64,000 nt of DNA. Origin: BACL27 sp964203235 (GTDB lineage: Bacteria; Actinomycetota; Acidimicrobiia; Acidimicrobiales; Ilumatobacteraceae). The translations under genes and the position numbers were made by a program. Below the pieces are notes generated by a model. It was given only the letters and a program-made list of their open reading frames with translations. It ran no database searches and was not told the DNA's origin. Positions 9,435 through 18,014 of the stretch are shown here, piece by piece. The number at the start of each line of letters is the position of its first letter. The stretch's first letter is position 1. Location: the NCBI GenBank assembly GCA_964203235.1, contig CAXNLE010000001.1, forward strand, positions 1,054,001 through 1,118,000, in the 5' to 3' direction.

Positions 9435-10328
9435 CTAGCTCAGGTTGGCTAAAAACGCAATACTTCGTCGCACCCCGGCAGTTGAAATCTTTGAATCTCG
9501 CGACTGGTCGCCAACGATCGCCATATCTTGCTCAAGCACATACCAGCCCTCATAGCCGTTCGACTCCATAACGCCGATTGCCTCTGAAATTTTTACATCG
9601 CCATCTCCAGCCGCGCAGAAAACGCCATCACGAGTTGCCTCCATCAAAGTGATCTCGCCGGCTAAAAATCGCTTGGCGATATCCATCTTTACGTCCTTGA
9701 CATGAAAGTGATCAATTCGAGAAAAGTTTTCACGCGCGAACTTAACTGGGTCGGTGCCGCCAATCATCATGTGGCCCGTGTCAAGCAACCAACGAACATT
9801 TGATCCAGCGAGTACTCGATTTACATCGTCTTGCGTTTCAACAAGTGTGTTTAAGTGCGGATGCAATACTTGGCGGATTCCATAACTCGCGCAAATCTCA
9901 TCAACTTCTGCAAACCCGTCAAACATTGCTTGCCACTGATCGTCCGATAATTTAAATCGCTTGCCCCAAGATTCGTCGACTACGACAGCAGTGATAAAAA
10001 AACCCTTGCCGGTTTCACTTAGAAGACTTGCCGAAAAGTGAATGGCTTTGCGCATCGCATCGCGCTGTGCAAGATCGTGCATTATTAATGGAACGAAAGC
10101 TCCAACGATTGGCAAACCAAATTCGTTGGCAACTTTTGATACTTCTTCAGGTGTGCTACCCAAGTAACCAACTGGCCCCTGCTCTGTTGCTTTAAGACCA
10201 ACAGCCTTCATCTCGCTGAGCACGATACGTGCGTCTAGTTGAAAGCCCCAGTCGGGCACTTCGCAAACGCCCCACGAAATAGGGTTACCAACTAGGCGAT
10301 CAACTACTGAAACTTTGGTCTTAGTCAT
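9435..10328 (-). CDS. iolE: Inosose dehydratase (IolE-type sugar phosphate isomerase/epimerase fold)
   Basis: 297-residue TIM-barrel metalloenzyme of the AP-endonuclease-2 fold. IolE removes water from scyllo-inosose to give the diketo compound used by IolD. The N-terminal NPISWG at residues 15-20 is characteristic of IolE. Metal-ligand candidates lie in HPHLNTLVE, LLDTGH, DHFHVKD and the C-terminal WYVLEQD. It is the first gene of the leftward inositol/transport series, 151 bases before the binding protein, and it diverges from the PhyH-type gene across a 122-base intergenic region likely to carry both promoters. Confidence 0.85.
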   Translation of the reverse strand: MTKTKVSVVDRLVGNPISWGVCEVPDWGFQLDARIVLSEMKAVGLKATEQGPVGYLGSTPEEVSKVANEFGLPIVGAFVPLIMHDLAQRDAMRKAIHFSASLLSETGKGFFITAVVVDESWGKRFKLSDDQWQAMFDGFAEVDEICASYGIRQVLHPHLNTLVETQDDVNRVLAGSNVRWLLDTGHMMIGGTDPVKFARENFSRIDHFHVKDVKMDIAKRFLAGEITLMEATRDGVFCAAGDGDVKISEAIGVMESNGYEGWYVLEQDMAIVGDQSRDSKISTAGVRRSIAFLANLS

Positions 10329-10450
10329 TTTAATGTCCTCTATCTAAATAATTTTCTTGATCAAACTAGTAGAAAACTAACTGATGAGATACTATTTTGA
10401 CACGGCTTCGAATTAAATCTTTTGTTAAAATTCGGTTTGGGGGATTTGCA
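10329..10450. promoter_or_regulatory. Divergent promoter region iolE / PhyH-type gene
   Basis: An AT-rich 122-base region separates two divergent starts. It contains the palindrome TTGATCAA near 10355-10362, a possible operator half, and ends with the GGGGGA ribosome-binding site (10439-10444) that sets the start at 10451. No promoter can be assigned with confidence. Confidence 0.35.
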
Positions 10451-11299
10451 ATGTTGACACTTGAAATGTCGCAGGTGAAAAATAAGATCGCAGATGTTGT
10501 TAATGAACTACTGATCGGTGGCGGTGCTGTGCTGCTAAAAAGTGCGTTTAGCGCCGACGAAGTCAAAGTTGCCCGTGATGCCATCTTGCATTACTCGACT
10601 CACGAATCTGACAAAGCTACGCACTTTCATGGTGCAAATGAAGACAAAATTCACTTACAACGCAGAGTATGGAATCTTCTGAATAAAGGTCAGGTTTTTG
10701 AACGGATGGTTCAAAATTCTGAAGTCGTGACAGTTTTAAATGAGTTTTTAGGAAACGAGTTTATTTTGGGTTCGATTGCTGCGAATCGACTAATGCCCGG
10801 TGCTGCAGGTCAAGAGCCACATGTTGATTATCCATACCTTGACATATTTAAACCTGGCTCGTTTCCCAAGAATATGAACTCAAGTTTTGCGTTAAATGCT
10901 CAAGTGACAATATTGCTTGATGAATTCACCACAGACAACGGAGCGACCGCTTACTCGCCCGGCTCGCAACGAGAACTTTCATGGCCCATAAGTTCTGACG
11001 AATTTTATAAAGGTGCATCTCGACAGCTTGGTATGGCCGGTGACTGCGTAATTTTCAATGGCATGGTTTGGCATTGTGCAATGCCAAACAACTCAAATGC
11101 CGACCGCATCGGAGTTCTGATTCAATACCTCGCGAAATTTGTTACCCCATTTGAGGACCAAAAGAATGGTGTCTCGCCAGAAGTTCTCTCGCGAGCGACT
11201 CCGATATTGAAACGTCTTCTCGGAGGAAACTATCCTTTCCCTCATTTAATGGACGAACTTCCTGCCGAGAACGCATACGGACTCACCAGTAAAAACTAA
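10451..11299 (+). CDS. Phytanoyl-CoA dioxygenase (PhyH) family protein
   Basis: 282 residues from ATG 10451, chosen over an in-frame TTG 54 bases upstream because GGGGGA sits six bases before it. The PhyH family comprises Fe(II)/2-oxoglutarate-dependent oxygenases. The metal triad is visible as H124 and D126 (EPHVDYPYLD) and H208 (MVWHCAMPN), with R219 likely binding 2-oxoglutarate. The substrate is unknown; the iol context suggests hydroxylation of a polyol or a related compound, but this is speculative. Its end lies near the hydrophobic extension of the downstream protease gene, and the reading frame upstream of that gene overlaps this one. Confidence 0.75.
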   Translation: MLTLEMSQVKNKIADVVNELLIGGGAVLLKSAFSADEVKVARDAILHYSTHESDKATHFHGANEDKIHLQRRVWNLLNKGQVFERMVQNSEVVTVLNEFLGNEFILGSIAANRLMPGAAGQEPHVDYPYLDIFKPGSFPKNMNSSFALNAQVTILLDEFTTDNGATAYSPGSQRELSWPISSDEFYKGASRQLGMAGDCVIFNGMVWHCAMPNNSNADRIGVLIQYLAKFVTPFEDQKNGVSPEVLSRATPILKRLLGGNYPFPHLMDELPAENAYGLTSKN

Positions 11300-11369
11300 A
11301 CGACCGCGGTTTCGAGAAACTCCGAAAACGCTAATCGTTTTTGCCTCTCTAACTTTCTTCTGCTTCGCT

Positions 11370-12008
11370 GTGTTTGCGAGCCTCGATCGTACCCCCAGTG
11401 AATTTTTAGGTGTCGTACAAATAAATTCAATCGGTTGCAAAACTTCAGCGACTCAGACCGTCGGCACGGTGATCGGTGATGGCCTTGTGCTTACCGTTGC
11501 TCACGGTGTTGCTGGGCAATTGTCAAACACCGTCACAACGACTAGCGGCGAAATACTTAATGCAAAAGTAGTTGCAATTGATATCGAAATAGATTTAGCA
11601 ATTCTCTCGATTCAACAACCGTATGCAAAAGCGGCTTTGAAACCGATTAGTTTTGGCAAAGTTGACCGAAATTCAAAAATCAAATTTGTCGTGTTCCAAA
11701 ATTCAGAGCAGGTTGTCAGACCAGTAATTTTCAAACGAAATTTGCGCATCAAAACAAAAGACATTTATTTGAGACGCGATGTCTCTCGACCGAGTATTGA
11801 AGTTGAAACGAAGGTTGTGGTGGGTAACTCTGGTGGTCCGCTGATCAATGAGAAGGGCGAAATTGTCGGCATAGTTTGGTCAACAAGTCGCACCGTCAAA
11901 AATCGTTCATGGGCGACTCGAATTGAAGCTGCAAACGATTTACTTTCACGAGTTTCTACCGACAATCTGTCTACGCAGTCTTCACAAGTCGTAGCCTGCG
12001 TGGGGTGA
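11370..12008 (+). CDS. Trypsin-like serine protease, probably membrane-anchored; true start unclear
   Basis: 212 residues from the GTG at 11370. The chymotrypsin-fold catalytic triad is complete: H45 (LTVAHG), D75 (EIDLAIL) and S154 (GNSGGPL). The frame stays open upstream to a stop at 11247. That stretch encodes a basic segment (KTKRPRFRETPK) then a hydrophobic run (LIVFASLTFFCFAVFASL), exactly a signal peptide or membrane anchor, but it holds no ATG, GTG or TTG; the only near-canonical candidate is CTG at 11262. A start at GTG 11370 would remove most of the anchor. The protein likely acts outside the membrane, target unknown. Its stop overlaps the MFS gene start (GTGA). Confidence 0.75.
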   Translation: MFASLDRTPSEFLGVVQINSIGCKTSATQTVGTVIGDGLVLTVAHGVAGQLSNTVTTTSGEILNAKVVAIDIEIDLAILSIQQPYAKAALKPISFGKVDRNSKIKFVVFQNSEQVVRPVIFKRNLRIKTKDIYLRRDVSRPSIEVETKVVVGNSGGPLINEKGEIVGIVWSTSRTVKNRSWATRIEAANDLLSRVSTDNLSTQSSQVVACVG

Positions 12009-13180
12009 ATACCGAAATAAACTCGCAAACAAGTTCACATTCGCACCGAGCATATTTTGGAGTATTTTTAGTCGTAGGCATCGCTTTCGGATTAATCGGA
12101 CCGTCTATTTCACTATTGGCCGAGCAAGTCAGCACAACTATTGCCTCAGTAGGCCTTGTTCTTGTCACATATGGTTTGGGATACATCATCGGAACCCAAG
12201 TGTTCGCCCGCGGTTACGACAAAGGTTTTGGCAATCGTTTGATCGGAACCGCATTGTTCACGGGGTCTGTCTGCCTTGCGATAGTTCCGTTTGTTTCTAA
12301 TCGACTCATTTTGGCATTGATGTTTTTACTGTTCGGAGCATCAATATCGACTTCAGATGTTGGCTGCAACACAATGATCGTCTGGGAGCTCAAAGAACGA
12401 GTTGGTCCGCGTCTTGCGCTGATGCACACGATGTTTGGAGTTGGCGCGATTTTGAGTCCACTGATTGTTCGTGGATCAGACGCACTAATCGGGGATGCAT
12501 CACTTGCTTTTTGGTTTGTCGCTATCGCGCTTTGCCTTATTGCAATCATTGTTGTGTTTCATAAATCGCCGACTGACCCACATCTTGAGACTCGATCGAG
12601 CCACGAAAAAATTTCAACGCGTCAACTCGCGTTAATCATGATGTTCTTTCTTGGATATGTTGCGCTTGAAGTTGCGTTTGTCACATGGATTTATACCTAC
12701 GGAATCAGAACTGGCCTGTCGAAGAACGAAGCCGCGATTTTGACTTCGACATTTTGGGTTGGTTTTATGGTCAGTAGATTTGCGACCGTATTTTTGGCTC
12801 GACGTAGCCACGGGATCATGTTTATTCAAATTGCAGCGTTAATGAATATTGCCGTCTGCGTGGCTTTATATTTCAGATTTGATTCAATTTTGCTGCCTTG
12901 TGTGTTTATCTATGGTGTGGCTGCGGCACCCCAGTTTCCGTTGATGTTTGGCTACATCGGCAACCGTACTTCACTTTCTGGCAAAACAACTGCGCGAATA
13001 GTTGGCACCGCTGGGCTGAGTTCAATGACTTTGCCTTGGGTGGCCGGCCAGTTACTTGAACGAGTCGGAATGTCAACATATCCAATTTTTTTGGCGTGTA
13101 CAGCGGCAGTTGTGTTCGTAGGTACACGAATGATCACAAAGAGTTTTGGGATACCGGAACACATTTCAAAAACTAACTAA
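12005..13180 (+). CDS. MFS transporter
   Basis: 391 residues with about twelve hydrophobic segments, starting at GTG 12005, which overlaps the protease stop by four bases and follows a GTGGGG stretch. The first segments (YFGVFLVVGIAFGLIGPSI), a helix 2-3 loop with ARGYDKGFGNRLIG, and a glycine-rich second half fit a 12-TM major facilitator of the sugar/small-molecule type. The substrate cannot be inferred. Location within the inositol region makes a sugar or polyol plausible. It converges on the ChbG-like gene with a 13-base gap. Confidence 0.8.
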   Translation: MNTEINSQTSSHSHRAYFGVFLVVGIAFGLIGPSISLLAEQVSTTIASVGLVLVTYGLGYIIGTQVFARGYDKGFGNRLIGTALFTGSVCLAIVPFVSNRLILALMFLLFGASISTSDVGCNTMIVWELKERVGPRLALMHTMFGVGAILSPLIVRGSDALIGDASLAFWFVAIALCLIAIIVVFHKSPTDPHLETRSSHEKISTRQLALIMMFFLGYVALEVAFVTWIYTYGIRTGLSKNEAAILTSTFWVGFMVSRFATVFLARRSHGIMFIQIAALMNIAVCVALYFRFDSILLPCVFIYGVAAAPQFPLMFGYIGNRTSLSGKTTARIVGTAGLSSMTLPWVAGQLLERVGMSTYPIFLACTAAVVFVGTRMITKSFGIPEHISKTN

Positions 13181-13193
13181 GTAAACGGCAAAT

Positions 13194-14069
13194 TTATTTC
13201 GCAAGACGCATTTCGTCACGAAGTTCACGCATTCCGATTGGTTTAATTTCTTGTTTTGCTAGCCATGACAGATAAGTATTCGAACTAAAAATTTCGTACT
13301 CTTGAGTGCGCACGTGAAAATGGTTTGGTTCGATCACTTCGACTTCGCCTGGCGTATTTGGGTGCAATGCAGCAAATGTTAAACCAGTCGGATTTTTTGT
13401 AAACATTGTTTGGTATGCACGATCATCAATCTGCGTAGTTGACTTTCGGTTGAAATCTGTTTCAAGCACTCGATCAAAAATCGGTTGACTTAGCCCTTCG
13501 GCGAAATTAACAAACTCGGCAAATTGATCGTCAGTCACTCCAACTAAGTGATTATTTGGCCCGTAATCTGAGAGTTTTTTAGTCAGCAAAACTGGGAGTT
13601 GATATTCAACTCCTAACGCGATGTAAATCGCACAAAATTCTGGCGCGAGTGTTGCACCCATATGCGCATCAAGATGAGTCACATCAAAACCAGTAGCAAG
13701 GGCAAAATCTATTTGAGCACGCAGTTCTAATGCAACTGCTTCACTATTGGCATTACGCCGCACCGAACTCACGTCTCGCCACATGTAACCGTCGTCATCC
13801 ACTAATCCACCTGATTTGCTATGCGATGTCAGAGGCCGCCAGCGATAGAACTCCTTTTCGGCGGTCAACGTTAGGTGTACTCCGAGATCAAGACTTGTGT
13901 TTAACGCAGCCATTTCGGCGGCTTCTCGAAACCATGGACATGGCACCATCACCGAGCCACTTGTAATTGATCCAAGATTTGACAGTTCACTGAAAGCGAC
14001 ATTCGCTCCGTGGCACATACCGACATCGTCCTGATGAAGCACAATTCGGCCATTAAATTTTTCAAACAT
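13194..14069 (-). CDS. ChbG/YdjC-like carbohydrate deacetylase
   Basis: 291 residues from ATG 14069. A longer open frame exists upstream but lies within the neighbouring Gfo/Idh gene; the ATG follows a GAGG ribosome-binding site and gives the family N-terminus. ChbG/YdjC enzymes remove acetyl groups from chitooligosaccharides or related amino sugars with a bound metal. Metal and catalytic residues are visible as D14/D15 (LHQDDVG), H65 (GVHLTLT), H132 and H136 (THLDAHMG). It follows the upstream Gfo/Idh gene by one base, so the three leftward genes 13194-16070 form one operon. The natural substrate is unknown. Confidence 0.8.
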   Translation of the reverse strand: MFEKFNGRIVLHQDDVGMCHGANVAFSELSNLGSITSGSVMVPCPWFREAAEMAALNTSLDLGVHLTLTAEKEFYRWRPLTSHSKSGGLVDDDGYMWRDVSSVRRNANSEAVALELRAQIDFALATGFDVTHLDAHMGATLAPEFCAIYIALGVEYQLPVLLTKKLSDYGPNNHLVGVTDDQFAEFVNFAEGLSQPIFDRVLETDFNRKSTTQIDDRAYQTMFTKNPTGLTFAALHPNTPGEVEVIEPNHFHVRTQEYEIFSSNTYLSWLAKQEIKPIGMRELRDEMRLAK

Positions 14070-14070
14070 C

Positions 14071-15075
14071 TCAAACCTCAATTCGATCGGACGTCTTTGC
14101 TGCCAAGGTAACAGCATGACCAATTTGCGTAGCCCGTGCACTTGAATGGCCATCAGGCAAATCAGTCGAACCGAGCGATGAAACTTCTGCAGCAAATGAA
14201 TCAATTTGATTTTCGACACCGGCAGCCGTCGCATCTAGCGCGTGTGAACCTTCAACTTCAAGCACACCGTCTTTAGTTGCTAACCTCGCGCGACCTGTCG
14301 GCAACAAATCAACATATATTGCCCCATCTGAACCAAGAATTTCTGTTCGAACATCATCGCCATATCGACAATTACGCGAAAGATCGACGAACGCAGTTCT
14401 TGAGTCATCAAACTCGAGCACTGCGCACAAATTATCTACATCACCAACTGCGGCCAATGATTTCTCAACCAATGTCAAGTTCCATGCTCGCACTGCTCTT
14501 ACTGGCGAACCGAAGTACCACTCGGCAAGATCGTATTCGTGTACGCCACAATCAATAGCCAAGCCGCCGCTAACAGTTACATCGCAAAAACTTGCCGGTG
14601 GCGAGTTCGCATCCCACTGTGAAAGACGAATCATTATTGGCTTGCCAATTGCGCCGCTATCTAACAATCGTTTTGCAGTAGCCCAAGGTGGCGAAAACCT
14701 TCGCCAGTGACCAATTTGTAAAACCAAATTTGCATTCGACGCCAAATTGGCAAGTTCTTTCGCAACTTCGACATTCAGCGCTAATGGCTTCTCACAAAGC
14801 ACATGTAAGCCATGCGCAAGCGCACCTCGCACCATTTGTGGATGCAATGGTGTCGGCGATGCAATCAGACAAGCTTCAACTTGGTCGTAAGTTAAAGCCT
14901 GTTGATAATCTGCGAACATTGCCGCATTCGGAAATAGTGATCTCGCAAATTCAATTGCTTGGTCAGATGGGTCTGCCACTGCCACCACTTCGACTGTCGC
15001 TGATTTAACGAGTGCCGCTGCGTGAACTCGGCCCATACGCCCGAGACCAATTAAAGCGACTCTCAACCGAGTCAT
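14071..15075 (-). CDS. Gfo/Idh/MocA family oxidoreductase
   Basis: 334 residues. The Rossmann motif LIGLGRMG is near residues 8-15, EKP at 95-97, and the catalytic D175 and H179 lie in AIDCGVHEYD. The fold oxidises or reduces sugars, polyols or amino sugars with NAD(P). It overlaps the next Gfo/Idh gene upstream by four bases (ATGA) and is followed by the ChbG-like deacetylase, suggesting a side pathway that feeds sugar derivatives into the inositol route. Which substrate it uses cannot be told from sequence; scyllo-inositol or D-chiro-inositol are possible. Confidence 0.82.
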   Translation of the reverse strand: MTRLRVALIGLGRMGRVHAAALVKSATVEVVAVADPSDQAIEFARSLFPNAAMFADYQQALTYDQVEACLIASPTPLHPQMVRGALAHGLHVLCEKPLALNVEVAKELANLASNANLVLQIGHWRRFSPPWATAKRLLDSGAIGKPIMIRLSQWDANSPPASFCDVTVSGGLAIDCGVHEYDLAEWYFGSPVRAVRAWNLTLVEKSLAAVGDVDNLCAVLEFDDSRTAFVDLSRNCRYGDDVRTEILGSDGAIYVDLLPTGRARLATKDGVLEVEGSHALDATAAGVENQIDSFAAEVSSLGSTDLPDGHSSARATQIGHAVTLAAKTSDRIEV

Positions 15076-16070
15076 GATCCTCTGACTTCGGAAACTTTCA
15101 CAACACGCTTTTCTCTTGCCGAAATTTCACAAGCGATTGCAACACAAATGCCACTACGTGCCGAATCAGGTGGACAAGGATTATTTCGATTACCGGCGAT
15201 CCACTCGATGTATGCCTTAGTTTCTTCTCTGAAGGCTTCTCTAAATCGATCAACAAAACCCGTATAAGGAGATGTACTTAACTCAATGCCGGAGTCAAGC
15301 AAATTAAGTGGAGTTCGCGGTGAAAGACCTGCGCTCAACGAATCTTTCGAACCGAAAACTTCAAAACGCACATCGTGACCGCGTGGATCGTGTCGAGTGC
15401 CTGAAATACTTATTTGAACTCCAGATTGTGTCATCGCATGTATTAGCGAAACATCGCCGTCGTCAAAATCGGCATACTGCTGATATTCGCGAACACGGCG
15501 AGTTGCAAATACTTCTGCAATCGGCTCGTTACACAGCCACTCGGCCAAATCAAAATCGTGCACATGAAGATCACGAAACACTCCGCCACTGCCAGCAAGA
15601 AATTCTCGAGATGACGGCTCAATATCATTTGACATGAATCTAATGTGATACATCGTGCCGACCGAACCGCTATCAATTAGTTGCTTGGCTTTTGCAATCG
15701 GTGGATCAAATCGTCGTTGAAAACCAACCTGAATCTCAGCACCAGCTTTTTTGGCACGATCCAACACAACATCGGTGTCCGCAAGTTCAAGAGCAATTGG
15801 CTTCTCACATAAAATTTTACGATTGGGGCCCAAGACTAAATCAAGTGCCTGTGCATGATGCGAAGTGCCAGTCGTAATCACATATGAATCAAAGTTTTGT
15901 GGTTTGAATTCTTTTTCAGAAACGATCTCAACACCGAATCTTGACCTAAGCGACTCGGCTTTTTCTGGCGAACGATTGATCACCGAAATGTTTTTAATCC
16001 GATCGTCTTTGACCATGTCTTCAATTCGAATTTCGGCCATTCGGCCAGCCCCAAATACTGCAATACGCAT
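15072..16070 (-). CDS. Gfo/Idh/MocA family oxidoreductase, inositol dehydrogenase-like
   Basis: 332 residues with FGAGRMAE at 6-13, EKP at 89-91 and the catalytic pair D167/H171 (RDLHVHDFD). The HDFDLAEW context is close to inositol dehydrogenases, so this is a second candidate for an IolG-like activity. It is first in a three-gene leftward operon and diverges from iolC over a 69-base gap, so both are probably controlled from that gap. The substrate is inferred from resemblance and context only. Confidence 0.82.
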   Translation of the reverse strand: MRIAVFGAGRMAEIRIEDMVKDDRIKNISVINRSPEKAESLRSRFGVEIVSEKEFKPQNFDSYVITTGTSHHAQALDLVLGPNRKILCEKPIALELADTDVVLDRAKKAGAEIQVGFQRRFDPPIAKAKQLIDSGSVGTMYHIRFMSNDIEPSSREFLAGSGGVFRDLHVHDFDLAEWLCNEPIAEVFATRRVREYQQYADFDDGDVSLIHAMTQSGVQISISGTRHDPRGHDVRFEVFGSKDSLSAGLSPRTPLNLLDSGIELSTSPYTGFVDRFREAFREETKAYIEWIAGNRNNPCPPDSARSGICVAIACEISAREKRVVKVSEVRGS

Positions 16071-16139
16071 GCAAGAAAACTAGTCGCTCAACTCCAACGA
16101 TTCAAAGAAACGCCTACTTGCAACATAAACTCAGATCTA

Positions 16140-17093
16140 ATGATTAACACTGTTGTCACTGTCGGCCGAGTGAGTATCGACCTTTACGGAGTTGAAGCCG
16201 GGGCTTCTTTTGGTAGTGAGCAAACTTTTTCTAAGAGCGTTGGAGGCAGCCCAAGCAATGTTGCTGTAGCCGCGGCCAAACTTGGCAACCACGCTGTACT
16301 GCTGACAAAAGTTGGCTCAGACGCTTTAGGTCAATACATCGTCAACAAACTCAACGAATGGAATGTTGATACGCAATTCGTCTCGAGTGAACCAAATGGC
16401 TTAACCCCAGTTGTACTCGCAGCCCTTGACCCACCCGAAGATCCGAAACTTATTTTTCACAGGCAACCAAACGCCCCTGACACAACCATCACCGCCAACT
16501 CAGTACCCGCGTCACTAATTGATGACTGCGCGGTTTTTTGGATGAGTGGCTGCGCGCTGTCGCATGGAGAGACTGCGAAGTCTTCAATGCAATGGCTTGC
16601 GCAACGCAGTCGCAAAAAGCACACGGTGATTGATCTTGATTATCGCCCAAGTTTCTGGTCGTCTATCGATGCGGCTGGCGCTGCCGCACGTGCCGCTATC
16701 GCCCACTGCTCGGTTGTTGTTGGCAATAAAACAGAATGCGAAATGGCAATCGGTCTAACCGACCCAGACAAAATCGCTGACAAGTTTCTTGCAGATGGAG
16801 TTTCGCTTGCCATTGTCAAACTTGGTGCAGAGGGCGTGATGCTTGCAACTGCCGAAGAGCGAATTCGCATTTCTCCACTCAAGATCAAACTCGTATGCGG
16901 CCTCGGCTCAGGCGATGCTTTTGGCGGTGCTCTCTCGCACGGCCTAATTCATAATTGGTCTATCCGCGAAATTGGCGAGTTCGCAAATGCTGCTGGTGCA
17001 TATGTCGCGACCAAACTCGCATGCGCTGATGCTATGCCAACTGAAGAGATCTTGCGTTCATTCATCTCGGAACAAACAAAAATTAAGAGTTAG
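16140..17093 (+). CDS. iolC: 5-dehydro-2-deoxygluconokinase (PfkB family)
   Basis: 317-residue PfkB/ribokinase-type kinase. IolC phosphorylates 2-deoxy-5-keto-gluconate at C6. The family motifs are present: the N-terminal GGSPSNVAVAA near residues 35-45 and the C-terminal GLGSGDAFGG with the catalytic base D259. It starts a rightward run iolC, aldolase, iolB and Gfo/Idh. The next gene starts three bases after its stop. The order kinase then Cgl0159-type aldolase is the same as in other actinobacterial inositol clusters. Confidence 0.88.
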   Translation: MINTVVTVGRVSIDLYGVEAGASFGSEQTFSKSVGGSPSNVAVAAAKLGNHAVLLTKVGSDALGQYIVNKLNEWNVDTQFVSSEPNGLTPVVLAALDPPEDPKLIFHRQPNAPDTTITANSVPASLIDDCAVFWMSGCALSHGETAKSSMQWLAQRSRKKHTVIDLDYRPSFWSSIDAAGAAARAAIAHCSVVVGNKTECEMAIGLTDPDKIADKFLADGVSLAIVKLGAEGVMLATAEERIRISPLKIKLVCGLGSGDAFGGALSHGLIHNWSIREIGEFANAAGAYVATKLACADAMPTEEILRSFISEQTKIKS

Positions 17094-17096
17094 ATT

Positions 17097-17996
17097 GTGT
17101 CTTCACTTAATAGCTCTCAATACCAAAAACTTCTTGAGGCGCGAGTTCGCGATCCGCAATCATTTGTAAAAGCTGTCTCAAATCGTAAGCGTCGCAAACT
17201 AATCGGCAAAGATGGCAGATTATTGATCGTGGCTGCAGACCACACAGCCAGAGGCATACTCGCCGCTGGTAAAAACGAATTTGCGATTGCTGATAGATAC
17301 TCGCTGCTTGACCGTCTGATGAGAAGTTTGAGTAATCCATTGGTTGACGGTTTATTGGCAAGTGCCGACATTGTTGAAGAACTTGCTTGGCTTGGCGCAC
17401 TTGAATCGAAACTTATCTTTGGCACGATGAATCGTGGTGGCTATCTTGGCTCAATGTGGGGACTTGACGACCCAATGACAGCCTACGATGCCGACCACAT
17501 TGCGTCGCTAGGTCTTGACGGCGGCAAAGTTCTGCTGCGTATCGAAAACACCGATTCGGGTGTTGGCAAAACTATTGAATATGTAGTTGACGCAATGCGA
17601 TTGTTAGCCGAGCGCAATATCGTTTGCTTAGTTGAGCCTTTACCATATGTAAAAGACGCGAATGGCTTGCCAGCGCTTGATCGATCTACAGACCGACTGG
17701 ATAAAATTATTTCAATCGCTGCAGGTCTTGGCTCGTACTCGGGTTTGACTTGGCTAAAACTTCCTGCATGGACAAACCATAAATCTTTAGGTGGCGCTAC
17801 AACAATGCCGATTTTACTACTCGGCGGTGATCCTGGCGAAAAACTAGATGCAACTTTTAGCGAATGGGCCGGCGCATTACAAATCCCCAATGTGATCGGA
17901 TTAGTTGCAGGTCGACCGTTACTATTTCCGTATGATGACGACGTTGAGAACGCCATCGGCCGAGCAGCAAAACTTGTTCATGGCTCAAATAATTAG
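17097..17996 (+). CDS. Cgl0159-family (beta/alpha)8 aldolase-like protein, copy 2
   Basis: 299 residues from GTG 17097, three bases after the iolC stop. It is a paralogue of the protein at 4432, with the same AADHTARG, GTMNRGG, GGKVLL and TWLKLP blocks; the candidate Schiff-base lysines are K144 and K221. Placed directly after iolC and before iolB, it is the better candidate of the two for splitting 2-deoxy-5-keto-gluconate 6-phosphate to dihydroxyacetone phosphate and malonate semialdehyde. No classical IolJ aldolase is present in the window. This function is inferred from context and family. Confidence 0.75.
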   Translation: MSSLNSSQYQKLLEARVRDPQSFVKAVSNRKRRKLIGKDGRLLIVAADHTARGILAAGKNEFAIADRYSLLDRLMRSLSNPLVDGLLASADIVEELAWLGALESKLIFGTMNRGGYLGSMWGLDDPMTAYDADHIASLGLDGGKVLLRIENTDSGVGKTIEYVVDAMRLLAERNIVCLVEPLPYVKDANGLPALDRSTDRLDKIISIAAGLGSYSGLTWLKLPAWTNHKSLGGATTMPILLLGGDPGEKLDATFSEWAGALQIPNVIGLVAGRPLLFPYDDDVENAIGRAAKLVHGSNN

Positions 17997-18014
17997 AGTG
18001 GAGAACTACGGGCG

